Source: Kiritimatiellia bacterium (lineage in GTDB: Bacteria; Verrucomicrobiota; Kiritimatiellia; RFP12; UBA1067). Taken from it: a DNA stretch of 61,280 nucleotides. A program made the translations under genes and the position numbers. A model generated the notes under the pieces. It had not been told where the DNA came from. It searched no databases and saw nothing but the letters and a program-made list of their open reading frames with translations. Of this stretch, positions 7,698-16,103 are shown in pieces; the first letter of the stretch is position 1, and each line of letters opens with the position of its first letter. Where the stretch lies: contig JAFWKK010000056.1 of assembly GCA_017514235.1 (NCBI GenBank), positions 1 through 61,280 of the forward strand, written 5' to 3'.

Positions 7698-10523
7698 TCA
7701 TGGCTGCGCGAGGTCTCCGGCGCGGACGTCGGAAGACGGGTCTTCGGGATTGCGTGCGCGGTTCTGGTTCCGGGCAGCGGAGAGGAGCGGCGCGTTGACG
7801 ACCGCGTGAAGCTGCGAGGGCGTCAGTCTCTGCGGCGGATTGAAATCGTCGCTTGCGGCATATTCCACAAGCCGCGCGCGCAGCCACGCCGCCGCTGGGT
7901 CGCCCGCGTGGAACGCGAACGAGCACACGAGCAGCCGACCTTCGCCGACTCGATACTCGAACATCCCTGCCTGGCGAATGGGGAACTTCACGGACGACGC
8001 AATGTCGATGATCGGGTCGAACGGCACGTCCGCCTCAAGCTGTACGGCGCGTCCGTCTTCCATCAGCCATCTGAACTGCCAGCCGCAGAAACCGTCGTGC
8101 GGCATGCCCGCCAGCGCAGGATGTCCCTCCTTGATTACTGTCGCATAGCTTCCCGATGTGCGCCCGGCCATTCCGATGCGGTATGTCGTGGGCAGCGACC
8201 GGAACGGTTCCGCGCCCAGCAGCAAGACACGCTCGCCGCGTTCCATCGCGGCGGCAAGCTCTGTTTCGCCGATCTCAGAGGCGATTTTCACGTTGGCAGG
8301 CGCCGGCCGAGCCGTAACTTCAGGGAACGCATAAATCTCCCATTCGTTCTCGACCTTCTTTTCGCCGGCCGACAGCGTAGTGCGCAGAATGTACTTCGCC
8401 GCTTGTGCGGCAGACGGAATCTTCACGGCGAATTCGCCGAGGCCGACAAGCCGTCCGTTCGGCACATCGCCAGCCGTGCGTCGCTCCGCCCAAATAACGT
8501 CGCCATCCGGTCCGACGAGCGTGACGCAAAGATTGGCTGTGTTCATCGCCGCATCATAGTTCGAAACCGAGAAAGCCACGCGCTTCGTCTCGCCAGCCGA
8601 CACGTTGAAGTCGCTGCCGAGATCGGCGAGCAGCACGGCGGCGGAGTTGTAGCGCAGGACGTTCTCCACCGTCTCGCCCGGCTTCAAGCGGTAGAACTCG
8701 TCCATCATCCCCACCGAGTAGCCGAACGTATGCCAGTGCGTGTTAATGTCGCCGAGAAAGTCGTAGCCCGCTACGCGATCCGCCGCACGGAGCTTCTCGA
8801 ACGTGAACTTTCGGATTCGCCGCATCCATTCGCACGAGTTGCGGAAGTACGCGTCAGCCCGCCCTATCAACGCCTTCTCCGTGAGCATGCGGCGCGGCTC
8901 CGAGAAGAGTCCGACCTTCAGGATCGGCGAGTCTGGCGTATACATCTTCTCCAGGCCGAAATCGACGTAGCTTGAGTCGATGCAAATCTCGTGCGAAGTG
9001 CGCGGATTGCCGCAATATGCGTCGCCCCAAGCATCGAGATCGGCGGACGTTCCTGCGTTCAGGGACTCGTAGCTCGTAAGTCCCAGCTGGTACGAGGTGA
9101 ACATGTCGCAGAACGGCGCGATGCGCGCCATGCGCTCGGCGTTGTGCTGGAACGGCTTCTCGACGGTCGGATCCTTCCCCGGCACAAGCATGTACTCAAT
9201 GCCGCGCATCGCGCTCATCGGCGAGAAGAGCGAGTCGGTACGCTCGTGCACCATCTCAGCAACGTCGCGCAGGTACGCCTCTGCGAGCCGGTCGATGCGC
9301 GTCTCGTTGCCCGTGCAGTAGATGACCACCGACGGATGTCTGCGCGCGAACGCGATGATGGCGGCGAACTCCGGCTCGGGCACGAAGTTCGGGGATTCGA
9401 TGTGAACCAGCATGCCCAGATCGTCCGTCGCCTCCAGATACTCCACCGGCGGCACAAACGTGTGGAAGCGCACGAAATTGAAGCCCAGCTCCTTCCGTTT
9501 TGCGGTGACCATGCGGTAGTAGCCGAGATCGCGCGGCAGGTGAAGCGTCCTCGGGAAGTAGCAGTGCTCGGTGACGCCGCGCAGGTAGACGGGCTTCCCG
9601 TTCAGGCGAAACTTTTCGCCGTCCGCCGCCAGACGGCGGATGCCGAACTTCTGGCGGTACGAGCCCTGTGCAGTCGTCAAGACGAGATCATAGCGTTTCG
9701 GGCTCTCCGGCGACCAGAACGTGAACCCGTCCGTCGCGAGCGTGAAATCGCCCGTGGCAGAACCTTCAGCCACCACTGCGCCGTCGTCGGAAATCTCGTA
9801 GGAGAACGGGGTTCCGCCCGCCACATGCACGGTGAACGTCTTGAGATCCTTCGCCGTCGTTACGTACACGTCGCCCAGACCGTTCTTCGGGAAACGCAGC
9901 TCAAGGCGCCCGTTCACGCCGCCCGTCGAACGGAAGGTCGAGCGCGTCGTCAGCCCGGAAACGTAGTCGCAGTAGCCGAGATTCGGGTTGTTCGAGACGG
10001 CGAGGACGATCTCGTTCGCACCCTTCCTTAGCACGTCTTTCGGAATCTTCAGTTCGAACGGCGTGGAGAAGCCGGCGCGGAACGCCACGAAAGTTCCGTT
10101 TATCCACACGTGCACCTGGTTGCGCACGCCCTCGAACGCCAGCACGGCGTCATCCGCGCGATCAAGCTCGACCGTGCGGCGGTAGAGGAAGCATCCGTAG
10201 ATGTTCGGCAAGGTGGTGTCGTTCGCCCAGCCCGTGATTGGGAAGCGCAGGCTCTCGAAAAGCGGATTGATGCGGAACTCGTCCTTCATCCCTGCCGCGC
10301 GGAACACCTCGACCATGTCCTCCCAGTAGCCGGGAACAGCCCCGGCGACCTTCACGCCCTTGAACGCCGGATAGTCCACCGTTTCGTAGGCATACGGCTG
10401 GTACGCCATCTCCCACTCGCCGTCGAGAGGCACGGCGCCGTAAATGACATGTTCGTATCGTACGCCGCCAAGCGCTACGGCAACCAGAACAAACAGCGAG
10501 AAAACCGCGAAAACATTTTTCAT
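7698..10523 (-). CDS. Secreted glycoside hydrolase family 2 enzyme
   Basis: The 941-residue protein starts with a Sec signal (MKNVFAVFSLFVLVAVALGG). It continues as a typical GH2: a jelly-roll sugar-binding domain (about 30-200, GEWEMAYQ and VHVWINGTFVAFR), an Ig-like domain (200-295), and a TIM barrel (296 to about 700). The barrel has the GH2 entry segment FRLNGKPVYLRGVTEHCYFPR and the acid/base motif GNE (Glu407). The nucleophile is less clear; a Glu in VGLFSEPRR is a candidate. The last 240 residues are an extra beta-rich domain. GH2 covers beta-galactosidase, beta-mannosidase and beta-glucuronidase, and I cannot choose among them. It is the distal gene of the pectin-type operon, 28 bases after GH92, with GGAGA before the ATG. 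Confidence 0.85.
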   Translation of the reverse strand: MKNVFAVFSLFVLVAVALGGVRYEHVIYGAVPLDGEWEMAYQPYAYETVDYPAFKGVKVAGAVPGYWEDMVEVFRAAGMKDEFRINPLFESLRFPITGWANDTTLPNIYGCFLYRRTVELDRADDAVLAFEGVRNQVHVWINGTFVAFRAGFSTPFELKIPKDVLRKGANEIVLAVSNNPNLGYCDYVSGLTTRSTFRSTGGVNGRLELRFPKNGLGDVYVTTAKDLKTFTVHVAGGTPFSYEISDDGAVVAEGSATGDFTLATDGFTFWSPESPKRYDLVLTTAQGSYRQKFGIRRLAADGEKFRLNGKPVYLRGVTEHCYFPRTLHLPRDLGYYRMVTAKRKELGFNFVRFHTFVPPVEYLEATDDLGMLVHIESPNFVPEPEFAAIIAFARRHPSVVIYCTGNETRIDRLAEAYLRDVAEMVHERTDSLFSPMSAMRGIEYMLVPGKDPTVEKPFQHNAERMARIAPFCDMFTSYQLGLTSYESLNAGTSADLDAWGDAYCGNPRTSHEICIDSSYVDFGLEKMYTPDSPILKVGLFSEPRRMLTEKALIGRADAYFRNSCEWMRRIRKFTFEKLRAADRVAGYDFLGDINTHWHTFGYSVGMMDEFYRLKPGETVENVLRYNSAAVLLADLGSDFNVSAGETKRVAFSVSNYDAAMNTANLCVTLVGPDGDVIWAERRTAGDVPNGRLVGLGEFAVKIPSAAQAAKYILRTTLSAGEKKVENEWEIYAFPEVTARPAPANVKIASEIGETELAAAMERGERVLLLGAEPFRSLPTTYRIGMAGRTSGSYATVIKEGHPALAGMPHDGFCGWQFRWLMEDGRAVQLEADVPFDPIIDIASSVKFPIRQAGMFEYRVGEGRLLVCSFAFHAGDPAAAWLRARLVEYAASDDFNPPQRLTPSQLHAVVNAPLLSAARNQNRARNPEDPSSDVRAGDLAQP

Positions 10524-10550
10524 CCGTGAGTCTCCGTTTCAACATCCTTT

Positions 10551-12572
10551 TCAGTTCGACATCTCGAAGACAAGTTCGCCGCCTTTCACAAGGTCTGAGT
10601 GGCGAACGCGCCATTGCTTGAGTTCAAGCCCGTTCAAGCGAGCGCATTTCACCCGCCATCTGGCGGGCGAATAGTTCTTTACGACGATCTTCAGCGTTGT
10701 CTTTTGGTACGGCGTCGCGAACTTCAACGTTGCCAAGCGGACGAGCGGGGATCCGATCTCGTACTCGCCCGTCGTCGGGTCGACCGGATAGAACCCGAGC
10801 GCCGACATTATGTACCATGCGCTCATTTGCCCGCAGTCCTCGTTGCCGTCGAACCCCTTTCGGTCAGATGAATAGCAGCGGGTAAGGATCTGCCTGACCC
10901 GTAACTGGGTCTTCTCCGCCGCTCCGAAGCGGTTGTAGAGGTAGGCGCAGTGATGGCTCGGCTCGTTTCCATGAATCGAGCGGTTGCCGCGCTCGGCCTT
11001 CCAGAATTCACCGTCGAAGAAATCGTCCAGTCGCTGGACGGCCTCGGCCTTCCCACCCAGCAGCCGAGCGAGGCCGTCTGTATCGAACGGGATTCCCCAG
11101 ACAGCCGTCTTTTCCGTCTGCTCGCAATACGCCCCGTGCCCCCAGCCATGCATGCCCTTGATTTTTGCTGAAGGGGAGTCGAAACGGCCGTCCGCCCGCC
11201 TCGGGCGAAAGGATGACGACGACGCGTTCCAAAGATTGGTGTAGTTGCACGACCGGCGCCGGAACATCTCCGCATCATCCGAACGCCCAGCCGCTTCCGC
11301 TAGCACAGCTGCCGCGCGGTCGTCGAAGCAGAAATCCTGGGTGCGAGAAACGGATTCGGCCGTCTCGTCGCAAGCAACATAACCGCGACGCATATATGAG
11401 CCGAGCCCTCCGCGAGTCTCTGGCGTGCGCCCAAACATGCCGCGGTCTTCCCAGACGAATGCCGCGTCGTTTTCCTGGGGCTGCATGGCGTTCTTGTGCA
11501 CCGCCTCATAGGCAAGGCCGATGTCAAAGCCGCTGAACCCCTTCGCACATGCCTCCGCAAGCACGATTTCGGCAGGGGCTCCAATCATGATTCCGGTATA
11601 GGACGGATTCGGCCACTTGGGAAGCCATCCGCCTTCTTTGTACATTTCAAGCAGCGACTGCATCATTGCGTCCACCCGTTCTGGCGCGATCAGCGTCAGC
11701 CACGGATGTTCGGCGCGATAAGTGTCCCACAGCGAAAAGCACGTATACATGTCCCCCGAATGTATCTTGTCGTCGAACGCCGAATAGTATCGGCCGTATT
11801 CTCCGATCTGCCGGGGGTACAGCAGCGTATGGAAGACGCCTGTGTAGAAAATGCGCTTAACATCCTCGGGGGCGTCAATGTCTACGCGCGAAAAGTACTG
11901 TTCCCATTGCCCTCTGACGCCGGAAACGACCTCCTCAAAGGTCTGCGTGCCGATTTCGCGCTCAAGATTCGCCTTTGCCTGTTCAAGCGATATGAGTGAC
12001 ACACCTATCTTCAGCTCGCATTCGCCCGGATGCTGCACGACGTACCGCCAGCCCCTGAAATTAGGCAATGGGTATCCCAGCCCGGAGTCGTCGCGGTTGG
12101 CGTCGTACCCGCTGGGAAGCCACACCCCGCTGAAATCGCCTCGCAGCCAAGCGGCATGGGCGGTCGCCGTATATTCATAGACCCTGCCGGCCGCTCGCAT
12201 CCTGCAGCGATACGGCGTAGAGTCCAGGCTTTCTATCTTTCTCGGCGTCAAGGGGATGCGAACGGCGCCCCAGTCTCCCATCCATATGGCCGGCTGCCTC
12301 GTTAGGTTGAATCCTATGAGACAGTCATCGGCTTGGTTGTAGCTCAGACGCCCGACGCCATTCAGCCGCGTCATCGGCACGAGATGAAAACTTCCGAACG
12401 GAACTCCGACATAGGGCATCATTCCGCCATACTGCGTTCCCTCCCCCTCCGTGCCTATCAACGCATCAACGTAATCAATAGGCGTGCGCGAGTCCGCCTC
12501 TGCCGAAGACAAGGCCAGTCCGCATGCAACGACGCAAATAAACAGGGCCCTCGTCATGTTCGCAAACCTCAT
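10551..12572 (-). CDS. Secreted GH92 alpha-mannosidase
   Basis: The 673-residue protein has a signal peptide (RALFICVVACGLALSSAEA) and strong GH92 signatures. The N-terminal beta-sandwich begins DYVDALIGTEGEGTQYGGMM. The (alpha/alpha)6 barrel holds HGWGHGAYCEQTEKTAVWGI, GNEPSHHCAYLYN and GNEDCGQMSAWYIMSALGF; its conserved acidic residues and calcium ligands appear present. GH92 enzymes are calcium-dependent exo-alpha-mannosidases. At 673 residues it is shorter than the usual 720-760, with a compressed N-terminal domain. The ATG overlaps the upstream esterase stop by four bases (ATGA). A mannosidase is unusual in a pectin-centred operon and suggests a mannose-decorated target or broader glycan range. 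Confidence 0.9.
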   Translation of the reverse strand: MRFANMTRALFICVVACGLALSSAEADSRTPIDYVDALIGTEGEGTQYGGMMPYVGVPFGSFHLVPMTRLNGVGRLSYNQADDCLIGFNLTRQPAIWMGDWGAVRIPLTPRKIESLDSTPYRCRMRAAGRVYEYTATAHAAWLRGDFSGVWLPSGYDANRDDSGLGYPLPNFRGWRYVVQHPGECELKIGVSLISLEQAKANLEREIGTQTFEEVVSGVRGQWEQYFSRVDIDAPEDVKRIFYTGVFHTLLYPRQIGEYGRYYSAFDDKIHSGDMYTCFSLWDTYRAEHPWLTLIAPERVDAMMQSLLEMYKEGGWLPKWPNPSYTGIMIGAPAEIVLAEACAKGFSGFDIGLAYEAVHKNAMQPQENDAAFVWEDRGMFGRTPETRGGLGSYMRRGYVACDETAESVSRTQDFCFDDRAAAVLAEAAGRSDDAEMFRRRSCNYTNLWNASSSSFRPRRADGRFDSPSAKIKGMHGWGHGAYCEQTEKTAVWGIPFDTDGLARLLGGKAEAVQRLDDFFDGEFWKAERGNRSIHGNEPSHHCAYLYNRFGAAEKTQLRVRQILTRCYSSDRKGFDGNEDCGQMSAWYIMSALGFYPVDPTTGEYEIGSPLVRLATLKFATPYQKTTLKIVVKNYSPARWRVKCARLNGLELKQWRVRHSDLVKGGELVFEMSN

Positions 12573-14782
12573 TCCGAAGCGACAGAAACATGAAACGCCC
12601 CAAGGGGCAACCCCATTTCATTATAGAGGGAGCCAAACCACGGGCGCTTATGCAGGTATCGAACGGCCTTGGGGGTGTCCACCCCGTCTGCCGAGATGAC
12701 GACGTCTTTCCCGTCGAGTGCGCCTTCGTACTGCAGCTTGCCCTCCGTCCGGCGCGTTTTCGCAATGTTGAGTATCTTTGCCGGACGCCATTTCCCGTCC
12801 GCCCCGCAGATCTCAAAGCCATTCGTCATGGAGTACGCCTCGTTGTAGACATACCAGCTTTCTGCGCCTTCAAACGAAAGGACTGCCCGGGCGCCGTCGA
12901 CTCTGCAGGCCTTGAACACAGGAGAGTCATCCTTCAGCCATGAATATCCGTAGTCGCGGCGCAGGGCGTGCAGCGCAAGCCGCTTGGCGACGGTGCGCTT
13001 GTCGTTCGGGTGCACGTCGTGCAGGTTGCCCGTGTCGTTGATGATTGCGATCGCCGCGTTCTTTTCCTCCGTCGCGAACCTCGACTGCGCTTCCTGCATC
13101 ATCGGCACCAGCGGATTCCCCCATGGCGCCAGCTGGACAAAGTAAAGCCTGAGATCAGGATTGCGGAACTCTTTTGACCATCCGTTGTAGAGCGCATGCA
13201 TTTTCGCAGCGTACCGGTGATGCTCCTTCACATTCTGACAGCCCTGGTACCAGAGCACGCCGCGAACTGACATGGGGACATAGGGCGCGACCATGGCGTT
13301 CCACAATGCACTTGGCTGCTCCTCGGCCGCCGTGATCATGTTCGTCACCATGGTCTCCTTCCTGAACTCCGACTTCGGCAGGGTCTTCCAGTTTCGTTCG
13401 AACGCCAGTTCTTCAATCCCATCATATCCGACATGCGGCACCCATGGGTCGATGTGAGTGCCACCCCATGACGCATCTACAATACCCACCGGAACGCCAA
13501 GAGAATTGGCAATCTCCAACGCGAAATAATATCCGACGGCTGAAGGCATTTCCTTGCCGCTTTCATGTAGACACATCAGGCTCGGCGTCATCTTCCGCCA
13601 GTCGACGGTAACCTCGTGCAGTGGAACCGCCGACATGGACTTGGGCGTTTTCGCGAGACGCACATGCGGCTTGACCGTGCTGCAAACCGCCATGGCTCCC
13701 CATGCGTCGCGATAGCGAGGCGATTGCCCCCAAATAGGACAATCCATGTTGGACTGGCCCGAGCAAATCCAAACCTCTCCTACCAGAACGTCGGAAACAG
13801 TTTGCTCGACTTTGCTGACCAAGAACTCGGCGACAAGGTCACGGCCTTTCTTGCTCGCCGGCATAGGATCAAGCACGACCATCCACAAGCCATCAGCTTT
13901 AGCGGTCGTGGTCCTAACCTGCCCTCCGAAGGAAACGCGAACCTTTTCTCCAGGCTTTGCAGTTCCCCATATCCGGACAGGCCGATCGCGCTGAAGGACG
14001 GCTCCCTCCGAAAAGACGGGATTCATCCGGCATCCGCTGCGGGCTTGACGGTCCAGCGCTCGCCAGCCGGCGCGGATCTCCTTCGCAAATGCGGGCCAGA
14101 CGCCCATCGCCTCAAGCAGGCACTGGGCCATCATCTCGTCTCCAGCCTGAGACATGTGGACGCCGTCCCACGTCAACTTGTTGCCTTTACTGGGATTGGC
14201 TGCTCGCCTGGCGGCGAGTGTCTCGTGCATGCGCCTATTCATGTCGGCAAGCGGAATCCCGCGCTCGCGCGCGGTTTCCCTGATCCATGCATTGTAGGGC
14301 GCAAGCGCAACGTTCCTCGGATCGGCATCGTCTTCCTGAATCATCGTAGCCGTCAGCAAAACGACCTTGACGCCCGCCGCCGCGCATTCGTCAAGTATTT
14401 CCGTCACATTGCGCCTGTATTCCGGAAGCGCCACGCCTCGCGGCGGATTTTCGAAACCATGCCAGACGTCGTTGACGCCGCAAGAGAGGGTCATCAGCTG
14501 AGGCTTCTGCGACAGGACGTCGCGTTCAAGCCGCGCCAGCATTTGGCTTGAATCGTTGCCGAGAACACCGGCTTTTACACATGACGTCTTTATTCCTGCG
14601 CTCTTTAATCCGTTCCGCACCAAGTTGACGTAGCCTAGCGGCTTCCTATGCCCGTGCTCGGTAATTGAATCCCCCAAGTATGCAATCTTATCGCCATTTC
14701 TGACGATTGATCCGCCGTGTGCTGGCCTCGGCCCTGACACTCCCGCCGCCGCCAGGAGGCAAATGAACAACGGTAAAGTCAT
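12569..14782 (-). CDS. Two-domain esterase: SGNH hydrolase plus sialate-O-acetylesterase (SASA)
   Basis: The 737-residue secreted protein (signal TLPLFICLLAAAG) contains two esterase modules. Residues about 25-230 are a GDSL/SGNH hydrolase, with YLGDSITEHGH (catalytic Ser), LSCGVND (Asn block) and WDGVHMS (Asp-His). Residues about 250-730 are a sialate O-acetylesterase-like SASA domain, with VLVGEVWICSGQSNM (Ser), VLWYQGCQN and DVHPNDKR (Asp/His). Both would remove acetyl groups from sugars, fitting deacetylation of pectin side chains. The ATG at 14782 is preferred to a TTG 18 bases upstream because it starts directly at the signal peptide. It is followed without a gap by GH92. Confidence 0.85.
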   Translation of the reverse strand: MTLPLFICLLAAAGVSGPRPAHGGSIVRNGDKIAYLGDSITEHGHRKPLGYVNLVRNGLKSAGIKTSCVKAGVLGNDSSQMLARLERDVLSQKPQLMTLSCGVNDVWHGFENPPRGVALPEYRRNVTEILDECAAAGVKVVLLTATMIQEDDADPRNVALAPYNAWIRETARERGIPLADMNRRMHETLAARRAANPSKGNKLTWDGVHMSQAGDEMMAQCLLEAMGVWPAFAKEIRAGWRALDRQARSGCRMNPVFSEGAVLQRDRPVRIWGTAKPGEKVRVSFGGQVRTTTAKADGLWMVVLDPMPASKKGRDLVAEFLVSKVEQTVSDVLVGEVWICSGQSNMDCPIWGQSPRYRDAWGAMAVCSTVKPHVRLAKTPKSMSAVPLHEVTVDWRKMTPSLMCLHESGKEMPSAVGYYFALEIANSLGVPVGIVDASWGGTHIDPWVPHVGYDGIEELAFERNWKTLPKSEFRKETMVTNMITAAEEQPSALWNAMVAPYVPMSVRGVLWYQGCQNVKEHHRYAAKMHALYNGWSKEFRNPDLRLYFVQLAPWGNPLVPMMQEAQSRFATEEKNAAIAIINDTGNLHDVHPNDKRTVAKRLALHALRRDYGYSWLKDDSPVFKACRVDGARAVLSFEGAESWYVYNEAYSMTNGFEICGADGKWRPAKILNIAKTRRTEGKLQYEGALDGKDVVISADGVDTPKAVRYLHKRPWFGSLYNEMGLPLGAFHVSVASE

Positions 14783-14801
14783 TTTATCCCAAAATTCCAA
14801 A

Positions 14802-16103
14802 TCAATTGCCCTCCTTTTTCTCCAGCCACTTGTCCAACATCAGATAGTATTCGCTTCGAACAAGATGTGTCATGCCAATGCCGTTTATAATTGCCTTGTC
14901 AGACGACATCAAGTTGTTATAAGCCGCATAGACTGCCGATGGAGGGCAGGTCATGTCCGAGAACCCGACGACAAACCGCACCGGGCACTTCACGCGTGCC
15001 GCAAAAATGGCCGCATCGAAATAAGGTGCATTTGCGACGGCAGAATCCTTTTGCCCGTCTAATTGCGATTCAATCAATCGAGGCCAGCCGCTCATGCGCC
15101 CAGCCTTAAAGCCGCAGAGATCCGTCAAGGCCGGCACACAAACCGCCAAGCGGCTTATTTCCGGGCACAGTGCAGCCATATAAAGTCCAAACGCCCCGCC
15201 CTGGCTAGTGCTTGAATACGCAATGTCTTGCGCATCGACATACCGTTGGCGCATCACCCACTTGAACACCCGCCGCGTCGCCAAGATTACGCCGTAATAG
15301 AAATACTCCTCTCGACTTGCGGCGATGCCAAGAACTTGGTATTCGCCGCATCTGGCCGGATAACGTTTCTCCCATTCGGCGTTCTCCTTCTTTTGTCGTT
15401 CGATATTGTCCTTTTTGGTCGTTCCAGCAGGCGCATCATAGTAGTGCACGTTCATTTCCAAGGTCACCTGGCCTGGCCTTCCGCAACGTCCGAACGACGA
15501 CGGGCCAGCGCCTTTGCCTCCAAGGCGAAGCGGAAACGGTCCCTGTTCCAAGGCCTTTGGCCGCGAGAAAATGCCGTAGATTCGCCGCCCGCCAACCGCC
15601 GACAGCGAAATCTTGCAAACATCAAGCTCTGCGGTGGACAATGCAGGCAAAGGCTCCAGACGAATGTCTTCCTGAATCTCTGCATCATAACGCGAAACGG
15701 CCGCTTCCCAGAAATCATCAAAGTCGGGAGGAGAGGGCGTTGCAATACGAATCTGTTCGGGAGCAACTGCCACCGACCACACAAAGTTTGTCACCTTCAC
15801 CATGTTGACAGAAAGGCGCATGAAGCCAGGTCTCTCCATTTTTGCCTTGATCCTGACTGGATTTGACACGGCAAAATCATATTCCTGACGCGGCACGATT
15901 TCCTCTGTGCCGAAATTATCGACGCCTGCGCTAAACTTTCCAGAGGTCGTGGGCGCCCCATCGCCGCTTGTCGCCTCGACAGACAGGACAGCTTCTTCGC
16001 CGACGCCATATACTGCGTTCTGACGATCACAGGAGACATTGATTGTAACGCCTGAAGACGAAAGGCAACAGGCCGCCGCAAAAGCCATCAGGGAAACGGT
16101 CAT
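14802..16103 (-). CDS. Secreted acetyl xylan esterase-like hydrolase (CE7/AXE1)
   Basis: The 433-residue protein has a signal peptide (MQMTVSLMAFAAACCLSSSG), a beta-rich N-terminal domain, and an alpha/beta-hydrolase domain of the AXE1/CE7 type. The nucleophile Ser lies in YSSTSQGGAFG, matching the G-x-SQGG elbow of CE7. Asp is in VVGFSDMTCPPS and His in GIGMTHLV, in the expected order. CE7 enzymes deacetylate small sugars and oligosaccharides. I start it at the ATG that overlaps the upstream stop (ATGA at 16103-16100). A longer form beginning at 16211 would run inside the preceding gene. The extra N-terminal domain makes it longer than the usual 320 residues. Confidence 0.8.
   Translation of the reverse strand: MTVSLMAFAAACCLSSSGVTINVSCDRQNAVYGVGEEAVLSVEATSGDGAPTTSGKFSAGVDNFGTEEIVPRQEYDFAVSNPVRIKAKMERPGFMRLSVNMVKVTNFVWSVAVAPEQIRIATPSPPDFDDFWEAAVSRYDAEIQEDIRLEPLPALSTAELDVCKISLSAVGGRRIYGIFSRPKALEQGPFPLRLGGKGAGPSSFGRCGRPGQVTLEMNVHYYDAPAGTTKKDNIERQKKENAEWEKRYPARCGEYQVLGIAASREEYFYYGVILATRRVFKWVMRQRYVDAQDIAYSSTSQGGAFGLYMAALCPEISRLAVCVPALTDLCGFKAGRMSGWPRLIESQLDGQKDSAVANAPYFDAAIFAARVKCPVRFVVGFSDMTCPPSAVYAAYNNLMSSDKAIINGIGMTHLVRSEYYLMLDKWLEKKEGN

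Noticed and set aside
7560-10031. Long plus-strand open frames opposite the GH2 gene
   Set aside because: High-GC antisense frames without start signals or domains; GH2 is complete on the minus strand.
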